A stretch of DNA of 64,000 nucleotides, taken from positions 1 to 64,000 of the forward strand of contig NZ_CP006842.1 of NCBI RefSeq assembly GCF_000626675.1, in the 5' to 3' direction. This DNA is from Corynebacterium glyciniphilum AJ 3170 (lineage in GTDB: Bacteria; Actinomycetota; Actinomycetes; Mycobacteriales; Mycobacteriaceae). The notes under the pieces were generated by a model that saw nothing but the letters and a program-made list of their open reading frames with translations, made no database searches and was not told the DNA's origin. Shown here piece after piece: positions 13,220 through 21,582 of this stretch. The position numbers and the translations under genes are program-made. Each line of letters opens with the position of its first letter. Position 1 is the first letter of the stretch.

Positions 13220-13235
13220 CAGACAGAGTGGTCTA
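13220..13235. promoter_or_regulatory. McbR-type operator in promoter of the flavin-reductase-like gene
   Basis: CAGACAGAGTGGTCTA matches TAGAC-N6-GTCTA at nine of ten fixed positions. The stretch TGGCAGAC...GTGGTCTACT up to the ATG closely resembles the one before ssuD, including spacing to the start codon. This implies shared control. Confidence 0.7.
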
Positions 13236-13244
13236 CTGGTCCTC

Positions 13245-13670
13245 ATGATCACAGCACACACGGACACGATGTCCGCTCCCCGTCTTCCCCTGGCCGTTCT
13301 GGCAGCAGAGGTCAGCGGAAAGATGATGTGTGTGATCATCGATTCCTACTTCGATGAAAGCCTTGCTCCCGGCCTCGTCTCGGTTCGAATCCCCACGGGT
13401 GACCCCGCGTGGCAGGAGCTGCGTACAGCACCGCGGCTCGGCATCTCCGTCCTGAACCCGCTGCAGACCATCGGGGTCGCCCATATCGCGCAGTCCCTGG
13501 TTGCCGATGATGGCGTCGGTGTCGTCGAAGGAGCAGCAGTACACCTCACGGCGCGCCTCTATCAGGAGTTCGACGCAGGGGAGCACACTGTGGCGCTCAT
13601 GAGCGTCTCGGGTCGCCGTACCGGCGAGATCGCCTCGGAGCAGCGTGACTACCTGTTCGCTGCGGCCTGA
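13245..13670 (+). CDS. Flavin-reductase-like domain protein (possible FMNH2 supplier for SsuD)
   Basis: The 141-residue protein resembles the flavin reductase-like fold. The segment LVSVRIPTGDPAWQELRTAPRLGISVLNPLQ fits the substrate/FMN-binding strand, the S/T-turn and the hallmark xVNVLxxxQ motif. It is somewhat shorter than typical members (about 160). SsuD needs a partner NAD(P)H:FMN reductase and none lies in the ssuDCAB operon. The shared McbR-type boxes make this gene a good candidate (C. glutamicum calls such a gene ssuI). No Shine-Dalgarno is visible and the mRNA may be leaderless. An alternative ATG is at 13269. It overlaps the convergent gene by 22 bases. Confidence 0.72.
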   Translation: MITAHTDTMSAPRLPLAVLAAEVSGKMMCVIIDSYFDESLAPGLVSVRIPTGDPAWQELRTAPRLGISVLNPLQTIGVAHIAQSLVADDGVGVVEGAAVHLTARLYQEFDAGEHTVALMSVSGRRTGEIASEQRDYLFAAA

Positions 13671-14479
13671 GCTTCGCTCGCCTCGATCTCCTCGGTGAAC
13701 TCGCGCTTGCTGGCCTGCCATTCGTCCTCGACCATGCCGAGGCGCCAGTAGCCGGAGATCGAGACCTCGGACTTCGGGATACCGTTCTCCACAAAAAGGA
13801 ATCTCCGCAGGTCGCGGATCATTTCGGCGACGCCGTGAATGAACCAGCGGGTCTCGCCGGACGGTACCCCGGCCGCTGTGACAGCTCTGACCAGTTCTGT
13901 TCCGTGGGTGGCTCCGTCACGGTCGACCCAGTGAATGGTAACTCCAGGATGCGTCGGCGCCGGCAGATGAGCCTCAGCGTCAGCGACCTCGACCCATGCT
14001 TCGGCAGTGGCGTCCTGGGGTAGCGCCTCGATACCGGCGAAGATCGCAGGCGCCGCTGCTTCATCGCCGGCGAAGACGGTGTGTGGACCGTCGGGGTGCC
14101 ACGCTCCGCCAGGGCCCATGAAACCGATCTGGTCACCCGGTCGTGCGGCGTCGGCCCAGGGGCCGGCGAGGCCCGTGTCACCGTGGGAGACGAAGTCGAT
14201 GTCAACTGTCTGTGCATCGGCATCCCACGAACGAAGTGTGTAGGTGCGGGTCACGGGCCACTCATCACGCGGTAGCTCTTCGCGGACCTTCGCCGGGTCG
14301 AACGGCCACGAGTAGGATGCACCGGCCGGCGGGAAAAGGAGCTTGACGTAGTGGTCGGTGTGATTCAGTTCGGAGTAGGGGAGAGACTTGCACGAGAGGG
14401 TGACTCGCACCATGTCGCGGGAAATCCGTGACGTGCCGGTCACGGTGGCGGAGTGGGCGGGACGTGCTGGACGGGGCAT
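13649..14479 (-). CDS. Siderophore-interacting protein (FAD-dependent ferric reductase family)
   Basis: The 276-residue protein of the SIP/ViuB family reduces ferric siderophores in the cytoplasm to release iron. The FAD-binding motif is RTYTLRSWD. The C-terminal SIP domain ends with the diagnostic block SISGYWRLGMVEDEW. The ATG at 14479 was chosen because GAAGGAAAG lies about eight bases before it. A start at 14497 is possible. It stands alone between the sulfonate genes and gyrA, convergent with the flavin-reductase-like gene. No iron box was identified in its short upstream region. Confidence 0.9.
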   Translation of the reverse strand: MPRPARPAHSATVTGTSRISRDMVRVTLSCKSLPYSELNHTDHYVKLLFPPAGASYSWPFDPAKVREELPRDEWPVTRTYTLRSWDADAQTVDIDFVSHGDTGLAGPWADAARPGDQIGFMGPGGAWHPDGPHTVFAGDEAAAPAIFAGIEALPQDATAEAWVEVADAEAHLPAPTHPGVTIHWVDRDGATHGTELVRAVTAAGVPSGETRWFIHGVAEMIRDLRRFLFVENGIPKSEVSISGYWRLGMVEDEWQASKREFTEEIEASEAQAAANR

Positions 14480-14606
14480 GGGCAGGCTTTCCTTCATCAG
14501 GGTGGTGGTCGTCGTCGCCCATCGTACGCACCTGACCCGGATATGGGCCATGAGGTGGTAAGATTGCCAGGTCTATACCTAGTCTTCTGGAAGGGATCGC
14601 ACCGAA

Positions 14607-17111
14607 GTGAGCGACGACAACTACGGCGGCGGCGAGACGCTGTTCGACCGCATCACCCCCATTGACCTCAATGAGGAGATGCGGAACAGCTACATCGACT
14701 ACGCCATGAGCGTCATCGTGGGCCGTGCGCTGCCCGAGGTCCGGGATGGCCTGAAGCCTGTCCACCGGCGTGTTCTCTACGCGATGTATGACAGTGGTTT
14801 CCGCCCGGACCGCAGCTACGTCAAGTCCGCCAAACCCGTCGCTGAGACGATGGGTAACTACCACCCCCACGGCGACACCGCCATCTACGACACCCTCGTT
14901 CGCATGGCACAACCCTGGTCGATGCGGTACCCACTCGTCGACGGGCAGGGTAACTTCGGTTCCCGCGGTAACGACGGCCCGGCTGCCATGCGTTACACCG
15001 AGTGCCGGCTGACACCGCTGGCACTGGAGATGGTGCGCGACATCCGCGAGAACACCGTCGACTTTTCCCCGAACTACGACGGGAAGACGACTGAGCCGGA
15101 CGTCCTGCCGTCCCGCGTCCCCAATCTGCTCATGAACGGATCCGGCGGTATCGCCGTCGGTATGGCGACGAACATTCCGCCGCATAACCTCAATGAACTC
15201 GCCGAAGCGGTCTTCTGGCTGCTCGAGAATCCGCAGGCGGACGAGCAGACGGCACTGGACGCGTGTATGGAGCGCGTCAAGGGACCGGACTTCCCGACCG
15301 CGGGCATGATCGTGGGCGACTCCGGCATCAAGGACGCCTACACGACCGGTCGTGGTTCCATCCGCATGCGCGGCCGCGCCGACATCGAGGAAGACGGCAA
15401 CCGGCAGATCATCGTGATCACGGAGCTGCCTTACCAGGTCAACCCGGACAACCTGGTGGCGTCGATCGCCGAACAGGTCCGCGACGGCAAGATCGCCGGC
15501 ATCGCCAAGATCGACGACGAATCGTCCGATCGTGTCGGTATGCGCATCGTCGTCACTCTGAAGCGGGACGCCGTGCCGCGCGTGGTGCTGAACAACCTGT
15601 ACAAGCACTCCCAGCTGCAGACCAGCTTCGGGGCAAACATGTTGTCCATCGTCGAGGGGGTGCCCCGCACCCTGCGTCTCGACCAGATGCTGCGTTTCTA
15701 CGTGAAGCACCAGATCGAAGTCATCATCCGCCGGACGCAGTACCGGCTTGACGAAGCTGAGAAGCGGGCCCACATCCTGCGCGGACTGGTCAAGGCGCTT
15801 GACGCGCTGGACGAGGTCATCGCGCTGATCCGCCGCTCCCAGACCGTGGACATCGCCCGCGAGGGACTGCGCGACCTCCTCGACATCGACGATGTTCAGG
15901 CGGACGCCATCCTGGCGATGCAGCTGCGCCGCCTGGCGGCTCTGGAGCGACAGAAGATCGTCGACGAGCTCGCGGAGATCGAGGAGACCATCGCTGACCT
16001 CAAGGACATCCTGGCGTCCCCTGAGCGTCAGCGCAGTATCGTCCACGACGAGCTCGCGGAGATCGTGGAGAAGTTCGGCGACGACCGTCGCACCGAGATC
16101 GTCGGAGCCACCGGGGATGTGTCCGAAGAGGATCTCATCGCCCGGGAGAACGTCGTCGTCACGATCACCTCGACCGGTTACGCCAAGCGTACGAAGGTCG
16201 ACTCCTACCGCTCGCAGCGTCGTGGCGGGAAGGGTGTGCGTGGTGCGGAGTTGAAGCAGGACGACATCGTGCGTCACTTCTTCGTCTGCTCCACCCACGA
16301 CATCATCATGTTCTTCACCAACTACGGCCGCGTCTACCGACTCAAGGCCTACGAACTGCCGGAAGCCACCAGGACGGCGCGTGGTCAGCACGTGGCGAAC
16401 CTGCTCGAGTTCCAGCCCGGTGAGCAGATCGCCCAGGTCATCCAGATCCAGTCCTTCGAGGACGCCCCCTATCTGGTGCTGGCGACCCAGCAGGGTCGGG
16501 TGAAGAAGTCTCACCTCACCGACTACGACACTGCCCGTTCCGGTGGTCTGATCGCCATCAACCTCAACGAGAGTGACAAGCTCATCGGGGCTCGCCTGTG
16601 CACGGGTGAGGACGACCTTCTGCTCGTCTCCGAGGAGGGCCAGGCATTGCGTTTCACTGCCGACGACGACACGCTGCGTCCTATGGGACGCGCTACCGCC
16701 GGCGTTAAGGGCATGCGTTTCAAGGGTGACGATCAGTTGCTGGCGTTGACTGTCGCCGACGACAACTCCTATCTGCTTGTCGCTACCTCGGGAGGTTACG
16801 GTAAGCGCACCGCGGTGGAGGAGTATCCGGTAAAGGGCCGTGGGACCCTCGGTGTCATGACCTTCAAGTACGATCCGAAACGCGGCAAGCTGATCGGTGC
16901 GGTGACCGTCGGCCTGGACGATGAGGTCTTTGCGATCACCTCCGCTGGCGGAGTCATCCGTACCCCGGTGAAGCAGATCCGCAGTTCCTCCCGTGCGACC
17001 ATGGGCGTGCGACTGGTCGACCTGGCCAAGGGTGTGGAACTGCTCGCCGTCGACCGCAATGTCGAGGATGAGGGCGAGGAAGTGGTCAACCAGGCGGCGG
17101 AGAACTCATGA
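14607..17111 (+). CDS. gyrA: DNA gyrase subunit A
   Basis: GyrA is the breakage-reunion subunit of gyrase. The 834-residue product has the catalytic tyrosine Y130 (AMRYTE). Its quinolone-resistance region is HPHGDTAIYDT, with T91 at the position equivalent to E. coli Ser83 and D95 equivalent to Asp87. The C-terminal half has the beta-pinwheel repeats with the GyrA box (QRRGGKG). The GTG start follows GGAAGGGA at 14589-14596. The stop overlaps the next start. Gyrase subunits are separated here by about 7.6 kb of accessory genes, common in corynebacteria. Confidence 0.98.
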   Translation: MSDDNYGGGETLFDRITPIDLNEEMRNSYIDYAMSVIVGRALPEVRDGLKPVHRRVLYAMYDSGFRPDRSYVKSAKPVAETMGNYHPHGDTAIYDTLVRMAQPWSMRYPLVDGQGNFGSRGNDGPAAMRYTECRLTPLALEMVRDIRENTVDFSPNYDGKTTEPDVLPSRVPNLLMNGSGGIAVGMATNIPPHNLNELAEAVFWLLENPQADEQTALDACMERVKGPDFPTAGMIVGDSGIKDAYTTGRGSIRMRGRADIEEDGNRQIIVITELPYQVNPDNLVASIAEQVRDGKIAGIAKIDDESSDRVGMRIVVTLKRDAVPRVVLNNLYKHSQLQTSFGANMLSIVEGVPRTLRLDQMLRFYVKHQIEVIIRRTQYRLDEAEKRAHILRGLVKALDALDEVIALIRRSQTVDIAREGLRDLLDIDDVQADAILAMQLRRLAALERQKIVDELAEIEETIADLKDILASPERQRSIVHDELAEIVEKFGDDRRTEIVGATGDVSEEDLIARENVVVTITSTGYAKRTKVDSYRSQRRGGKGVRGAELKQDDIVRHFFVCSTHDIIMFFTNYGRVYRLKAYELPEATRTARGQHVANLLEFQPGEQIAQVIQIQSFEDAPYLVLATQQGRVKKSHLTDYDTARSGGLIAINLNESDKLIGARLCTGEDDLLLVSEEGQALRFTADDDTLRPMGRATAGVKGMRFKGDDQLLALTVADDNSYLLVATSGGYGKRTAVEEYPVKGRGTLGVMTFKYDPKRGKLIGAVTVGLDDEVFAITSAGGVIRTPVKQIRSSSRATMGVRLVDLAKGVELLAVDRNVEDEGEEVVNQAAENS

Positions 17112-17473
17112 GAGCCTCACTCCGGGAGATTGCACCGCTAAGTGCATTGAAGATCGGTGCGATCCTGAGCGCCTGTGTCTTCGTCGCGTGGATGGTCGCC
17201 GCCGCCCTGATCTACATCTTCCTGGGGCTCGGTGGCGTCTGGGACCGGATGAACAACCTGTTGGCCGATCTCATCGGTGCCGATCGGATCTCCGCCGGTC
17301 TGTACTTCGGTGTCGCGGCCGGTGTCGGTCTGTTGGAATTTATCGTCGTGACTCTGTTCGCCCCGGTGATGGCGTTGCTCTACAACGCGGCGACCGGACT
17401 TGTCGGCGGGCTCCAGGTGACGATTTCCCCTCAGGATGTGAAGGAGACAGAGACTCCCGAAAACGTGCCCTGA
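17108..17473 (+). CDS. DUF3566 membrane protein
   Basis: The 121-residue protein has two strongly hydrophobic segments (about residues 15-42 and 64-95). It belongs to the DUF3566 family, which follows gyrA throughout the actinobacteria. The ATG overlaps the gyrA stop (ATGA). Its role is not established; conserved position suggests a link to chromosome or cell-envelope functions, but the sequence shows no catalytic motif. Confidence 0.92.
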   Translation: MRASLREIAPLSALKIGAILSACVFVAWMVAAALIYIFLGLGGVWDRMNNLLADLIGADRISAGLYFGVAAGVGLLEFIVVTLFAPVMALLYNAATGLVGGLQVTISPQDVKETETPENVP

Positions 17474-17525
17474 CCTGTCGGTTTGTAAGTTCAGTGTCGT
17501 ATGGGTAAAGTTCTGTCTCGTTCGA

Positions 17526-17602
17526 GGGCCTATAGCTCAGGCGGTTAGAGCGCTTCGCTGATAACGAAGAGGTCGGAGGTTCAAGTCCTCCTAGGCCCAC
17601 CA
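17526..17602 (+). tRNA. tRNA-Ile (anticodon GAT)
   Basis: The acceptor stem GGGCCTA pairs with TAGGCCC. The D arm has AGCTCAG, the anticodon loop is CTGATAA and the T loop is TTCAAGT. CCA is encoded (17600-17602). The position behind the DUF3566 gene is typical. Confidence 0.97.
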
Positions 17603-17615
17603 GTAAGACCCCCTC

Positions 17616-17688
17616 GGGGCTGTAGCTCAATTGGTAGAGCATCTGCTTTGCAAGCAGAAGGTCAGGGGTTCGATTCCCCTCAGCTCCA
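17616..17688 (+). tRNA. tRNA-Ala (anticodon TGC)
   Basis: The 73-nt cloverleaf has acceptor stem GGGGCTG/CAGCTCC, D arm AGCTCAATTGGTAGAGC, anticodon loop TTTGCAA and T arm GGGGTTCGATTCCCC. CCA is not encoded. Its 3' half is duplicated at 22535-22578 and is the left boundary of a genomic island. Confidence 0.97.
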
Positions 17689-17690
17689 CA
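17647..17690 (+). repeat. Left attachment-like repeat (attL) of island 1
   Basis: This is the 3' 42 bases of tRNA-Ala(TGC) plus CA. The 44-nt segment recurs at 22535-22578 with two substitutions (A to T at 17653 and 17664). Site-specific integration into a tRNA 3' end produces exactly this pattern. Confidence 0.85.
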
Positions 17691-17773
17691 AGATAATCAG
17701 CAGGTCAAGGGCGCTTTCCAGCAGACGGAAGGTGCCATTTCCTCGTTTTTGGTAGCACGTTGGTAGCGCAGCC

Positions 17774-17833
17774 CTAGCCCTTCTTCCTTTTGGCGATGAC
17801 CTGCCCCATCCTCACGGCCACGTCATCCAGCTC
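17774..17833 (-). pseudogene. Integrase C-terminal remnant
   Basis: Reading the minus strand gives ELDDVAVRMGQVIAKRKKG then stop, preceded in frame by a stop codon two codons upstream. This tail resembles the end of actinobacterial tyrosine recombinases, where LD(D/S/E)VA follows the catalytic tyrosine segment. It lies 85 bases inside the left repeat, where an integrase would be expected. Only about 19 codons remain, so the call is tentative. Confidence 0.4.
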
Positions 17834-18058
17834 GGGTTATACGACAAAATGCGTGCTTTTTGCCGGCGTGTCATCGGCCGAGCCATCCTTTCTGCACTTC
17901 CATAGAGTGTTGGTAGGTAAAGTCGATCGCGGTGTCGTAGGAAGCTGGTCGACCGTCCTCGGAGGATGACTGGTTGTCCGCTGCGATCAGGTCTTGTGCT
18001 TCGGCGAGTGCGGCCTGTCCCCAATCTTTGGTCCCCGGCGATCCTGACAGGGTCGTCG

Positions 18059-18845
18059 GGGACTTGTGTGTCTAAGTACAGTCACCAGTCGATGACGGTG
18101 CGTTGGTGTTCTGGGCTTAAGCTTAGGTGGGCGCGCGCGAGGTTATTGATCATCGCGTTGATGCCGCCTTCGAGGGTGTTCGTCGTCAGCGTGAACACCG
18201 GTGGTGGTGTGTCGTCGGCGGGCAGGCGGGCGGGAACCTCATGATAGTTGAACAGGTGACCTCGTCGGTAGACGGTGAGCAGGCTGTTGTAGGCCTTGCA
18301 AACCCGGGCGCGAGTCCAGGTCTAGTTGCGTCCACCTGGTGTGGTGCGTGGATCGGAGGCGGTCTTCTCGGTGAGGTGGTCGTGGTAGACGGTGCCGAAG
18401 CCGTGCCGGCGGGTGGCCCAGGCGGCCGCCTCGTCGAGGTCACGAATGCGGGTGAGTTTCAGGGCGCGAAGGTAGAGGTTTTTTCCGGCTGGTGTGCGGG
18501 GTCTGCTGGTGGTGTGGCGACGGATGACGCGTTGGATGTGCACCAGGCAGCGCTGCACTTTCGTGGTGGGTCAGCAGGTTGATGTACCAGCACCAGGTGA
18601 TGCGTCGCTGCAGGGTGCGGGCAGTGACATGCTGTGTGGCTGCAACATCGTCGAGGGGGCTTTGTGCTGGTGGCCCAATCGATGAAGGTTCGGAACGTCG
18701 CTGCCTGAACCGTGGTGGTCTGGGTGGTGCGGGTTGAGGAAGCATCGCAGGTGGCGCAGCGCCAGCGGGTGGTGCCTTTAGAGGTGGTGCGGTTCTTCTT
18801 CATGGTCCCGTCGCAGACGGGGCATCGGGGTCTGTTGGTTTTCAT
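18059..18845 (-). pseudogene. IS1249-type transposase, degenerate
   Basis: Fragments in different frames together resemble IS1249-family transposases. There is an N-terminal zinc-ribbon (CPVCDGTMKKNRTT...WRCATC, from 18845). A middle block follows (QRCLVHIQRVIRR...GKNLYLRALKLTRI, 18322-18558), then a C-terminal block (TNTLEGGINAMINNLARAHLSLSPEHQR, near 18080-18200). A stop replaces a tryptophan codon near 18087, and the central part between the first two blocks is deleted. It cannot encode an active enzyme. The ends of the element were not identified. Confidence 0.72.
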
Positions 18846-18951
18846 CCGTGCCGATCCAACCGGCAGGGTTGGACCAGAGGTGGAGCATACGGGCGTGGTT
18901 TTGTGACTTACCCTGGGCGAATAGCTGTCTGGGAGCTATTCATCCGTCATT

Positions 18952-19078
18952 TCAGTGGGGTGACCTGCTGCAGAGCGCGGATTCCGGACACACATTCTGA
19001 CCATTAACCCGGTCTTTCTTTGTCTGGTCCGCTTTCAGCCCGCTATTGATGAGCGCATCCATCTTCACGGCCACTGAG
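18952..19078 (-). pseudogene. Second integrase C-terminal remnant
   Basis: The minus strand reads LDSVAVKMDALINSGL followed by a hydrophilic tail and a stop. The start resembles LDDVAVRMGQVIAK in the remnant at 17774, so this looks like the end of another tyrosine recombinase. The frame is closed immediately upstream by a TAG. Two such tails in one island suggest two successive integrations or a duplication. Confidence 0.35.
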
Positions 19079-19141
19079 TCGAGCTAGTCATCAAACAGAC
19101 ACGGGTACTGGCGGACTCCGACGACCTGATCCCCCGCACTG

Positions 19142-19435
19142 TCCGAGCTGGCCCGCGCCGATGCGATCTACGCCGCCTACCTCGCCCACGGTGGCCCGGC
19201 ACTGACCATGCTGTTGAACCAGCGGGAGAAGACCATCCGGGGCAACGCCGACCAGGCGCACTGTGTACAGGTCTCAGGTCTGCTCGACACGCTGGATCAC
19301 ACGCGCATCGAAGCAATCCTGAAAGCCGCGCGGGGTAAGTTCGATGACGTGCAGGTTGGTCTGCCGAAGGCTCGTGCCGAGTACAAACAACGCGTGGAAG
19401 AGCTCAACAACCTCTACGCCCGCGTCGAGCCATAG
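19142..19435 (+). pseudogene. Truncated hydrophilic protein, unknown
   Basis: The frame reads SELARADAIYAAYLAHGGPALTM, then a 75-residue stretch from the ATG at 19208, ending in EELNNLYARVEP. It looks like the C-terminal part of a charged, helical protein whose 5' part is missing or in another frame (a stop lies at about 19121). It may come from the phage or plasmid ancestor. No family is recognised. If translated alone from 19208 it would be a 75-residue peptide. Confidence 0.35.
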
Positions 19436-19578
19436 ATGCGCGGAGGGTGCGAAATCCCCGGTGTCTTTGGTGTAGAAGACCAGTTCAACACCACCGGGGC
19501 ACCGACGGATATCCTGTATGACCCTGAATGGGAGGAGGCCGTATGCTCTGGGAGTGAGGTCGCCACCACAACAGCACG

Positions 19579-19854
19579 ATGTGGCGGAACGTACGAAAGC
19601 AAGCCCTCCGTGAACTCGACTATCGCTGCGTAGTCTGGGGTGCCGAGGAGAACCTAGAGCTTGATCACGTCCTTAACGTCGCCAGAGGCGGGCAGGACGT
19701 GATCGAGCACGCGCAATGAATGTGCATTCCGCACCATAACCAGAAGACACAGCGGTAGGCCGCAGGACGGCGTGAGAAGTTCGAGCGTCGTATCCCGCTG
19801 CCGTTGGGTTTGGGCCGCGACGGGAAGGGTGGTGGCCGTGGCAGTACGTTCTGA
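19579..19854 (+). pseudogene. HNH endonuclease, degenerate
   Basis: The frame from ATG 19579 reads RKQALRELDYRCVV, then W where a zinc cysteine is expected, then GAEENLELDHVLNVARGGQD. A TGA replaces the usual tryptophan before MCIPHHNQKTQ and another stop follows. The pattern CxxC...LxxDHV...GG.D...N.Q.xCxxCHxxKT is that of phage HNH nucleases, which usually sit next to terminase genes. Lost cysteines and two stops show it is dead. Confidence 0.7.
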
Positions 19855-19973
19855 GCTACTTCCTGAGGCTTACCGAGTGCTTGAGGCGGAAGTGCCGTTT
19901 TCCTGCGCACTGCGCGGCTGGAAAGAGGAAAACAACTTATGACCGACCCGGGTCGTGTCCCCCGTGGTGTGTG

Positions 19974-20078
19974 AGCGTGACCGGGCGGCGATCCGGGATG
20001 TCAGCGGTTTCGATGACTGTTGGCTGTGCAGTTGGTGCCGTGCTGAGTTGTTCAAGCAACTGAGCCGCGAACGGTAGC
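19974..20078 (+). pseudogene. Degenerate copy of a small CxxC protein
   Basis: The frame reads ERDRAAIRDVSGFDDCWLCSWCRAELFKQLSRER then stop. It matches the C-terminal part of the intact protein at 20277 (GDCWLCTWCRMRTFNERNRR). The N-terminal half with the first cysteine pair is absent, so this is probably a decayed tandem duplicate. Confidence 0.45.
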
Positions 20079-20276
20079 GCCTGTCTTTACCAGGGGCGCG
20101 GGTGGAGTTCCACCCGCGCACGACTACTAGCAGGCCCGCCCAACTATAATGTTGTACCCTAAAAAATAAATGGTGGGAAACCTACGACTCGGAGACCCTG
20201 CCGAGGTCGCCGACCCGCCCCGGTCGTCATCAGAGCGCTCGACGGTCCGCACCACTAAACAAGAAGGAGAGCGGCC

Positions 20277-20519
20277 TTGTCATCAGAGTATAAGTCTGTG
20301 CCCCCGATGTTCCGCGCTCTCTATGACGAGGTGCCCGCCGAGTGTGCTCTATGTGGTGCATCTTTTCCTGTAGGACAGTTATGGCTGGTCAGAGTTGCAT
20401 CTCGGATGATCGCGGAAAGCCATAAATCCAAACTCCGTCACACCAGCAGCTTGGGTGATTGCTGGCTGTGTACCTGGTGTCGTATGCGGACGTTCAATGA
20501 GCGTAATCGTCGGTGTTGA
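20277..20519 (+). CDS. Small cysteine-rich (zinc-ribbon-like) protein
   Basis: The 80-residue protein starts at TTG, seven bases after AAGGAG (20264-20269). It has two cysteine pairs, CALC near residue 23 and CWLCTWC near residue 64, spaced like a small zinc ribbon. It may bind DNA or act as a phage or plasmid accessory factor. The family is not recognised. A degenerate relative lies just upstream, so the gene may have been part of a duplicated phage module. It is the only gene in this island with an unbroken frame and a good ribosome site. Confidence 0.6.
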   Translation: MSSEYKSVPPMFRALYDEVPAECALCGASFPVGQLWLVRVASRMIAESHKSKLRHTSSLGDCWLCTWCRMRTFNERNRRC

Positions 20520-20563
20520 GTTCATCTGGAGATAAGGAGAGAGATCAGCAGGTTGAACGTGAA

Positions 20564-20839
20564 TCAACCGCCAACGAGGAGGGCGACGAAACCAACGATT
20601 CCGAGTAGGACGACAGTTCGTAAGCGTACCTCTTTGCCGACGACGAAAACTGGATCGCTGACTAGGGAGACCCCTGAAGGTTTGTTTGCCACCGAGACTA
20701 CGGTGTCCTGACATGCTCTGTCACTAGAAGAGCACATCACCTTCCGGGTGGTGTGCTCGACTATCAGGAAGAAGTGCTCGCGGAGACTTCCGTACTGTCG
20801 GTCGCGACCTCTGCCCGGGGCATCATGTGAGTGATGCAC
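20564..20839 (-). CDS. Hypothetical small protein with C-terminal membrane segment
   Basis: Open frame of 91 codons ending in a hydrophobic helix (VVLLGIVGFVALLVGG). There is no good ribosome-binding site at the first ATG. A second ATG (MCSSSDRACQ, near 20738) has GGAAGG just upstream. The family is not recognised. A tail-anchored peptide is possible, but so is a chance frame. Confidence 0.25.
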   Translation of the reverse strand: MHHSHDAPGRGRDRQYGSLREHFFLIVEHTTRKVMCSSSDRACQDTVVSVANKPSGVSLVSDPVFVVGKEVRLRTVVLLGIVGFVALLVGG

Positions 20840-20993
20840 TGATAGTAGGGGTCGGCGGCGAGGATTGACTTAACGATGACGCTGCTGTTCATGCTGTGCT
20901 CCAATCTGAGTGGCTAAAGCAACCCTAACTCTCTACTGTCGACCGGCTCTAGTGTGAGTTGGGCCGCTGAGTAGGTCTCTGGCGACCCATAAG

Positions 20994-21031
20994 CAAAAAC
21001 AGGCACGCACACCAAAAGGAATGCGTGCCTG
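20994..21031 (-). terminator. Rho-independent terminator, minus strand
   Basis: CAGGCACGCA (21000-21009) pairs perfectly with TGCGTGCCTG (21022-21031). Read on the minus strand, the stem is followed by TTTTTGCTT. No intact gene lies directly upstream on that strand, so it ends either a lost gene or a small RNA. Confidence 0.7.
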
Positions 21032-21312
21032 CTCCGAAAGGTAGAGCATCATGAGATGCGCCATCAGCGGGGTCATCACTCCCCACTGTTCACAACATAG
21101 AACACTCACTACAGAACTGCAGTGCAACGGTTCGCGGCGAGCTGAAATGGGGGTGGTGCGGTACCCCTGGCGGTACCTGTCTGAGCTTCCGGTAGGCGCG
21201 GGCGGTATTCACGATTACGGGTCTGGGTTTTTGTGAGTTTGACCCTTGGCTGAGATACGTTGTTAAAAGGCCTTAGTGTTATCTTCTAAAAGCCTCACCC
21301 CTCGTCGGTAGT

Positions 21313-21348
21313 GCGATGCCCCCGGTTCTCTCCTACCGGGGGCATCGC
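21313..21348. repeat. Perfect 14-bp stem-loop
   Basis: GCGATGCCCCCGGT (21313-21326) and ACCGGGGGCATCGC (21335-21348) form a perfect 14-bp stem with an 8-nt loop. There is no T run on either side, so it is not a clear terminator. Confidence 0.65.
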
Positions 21349-21582
21349 GTATGCCGAACCCCTCAACGGTATCGGCACACTCTCACCAACGTCACACGCC
21401 GGAGGAATCAGCTCAGCAAGTGACGTGGACCACAGTATCTCCGTACATGACAATGTTCAAACAATTATTCCCACAGGTGTGTGTTTCGAACACACGTGGG
21501 CCGCAACCTTGATAGTGTCATCGCAGGGCCGACGGCTCTCGGCCCGATCTTGGGGCGTGAGACACCCCGGGTTTCATGGGTC

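Larger units (their letters stand above)
12833..13244. other. Intergenic region between ssuB and the flavin-reductase-like gene
   Basis: About 410 bases without a convincing gene. They hold a weak parS-like palindrome CGTTTCACGGGAAACG (12881-12896, 13 of 16 to consensus), a short hairpin GGCAC/GTGCC near 12982-12995 and two McbR-type boxes at the 3' end. No riboswitch fold is recognised. Confidence 0.5.

Noticed and set aside
14265..16514. 749-codon open frame on the minus strand opposite gyrA
   Set aside because: Very long, but it is the antisense shadow of gyrA: rich in His, Asp and Val with no domain and no ribosome site. High-GC genes often leave such frames.
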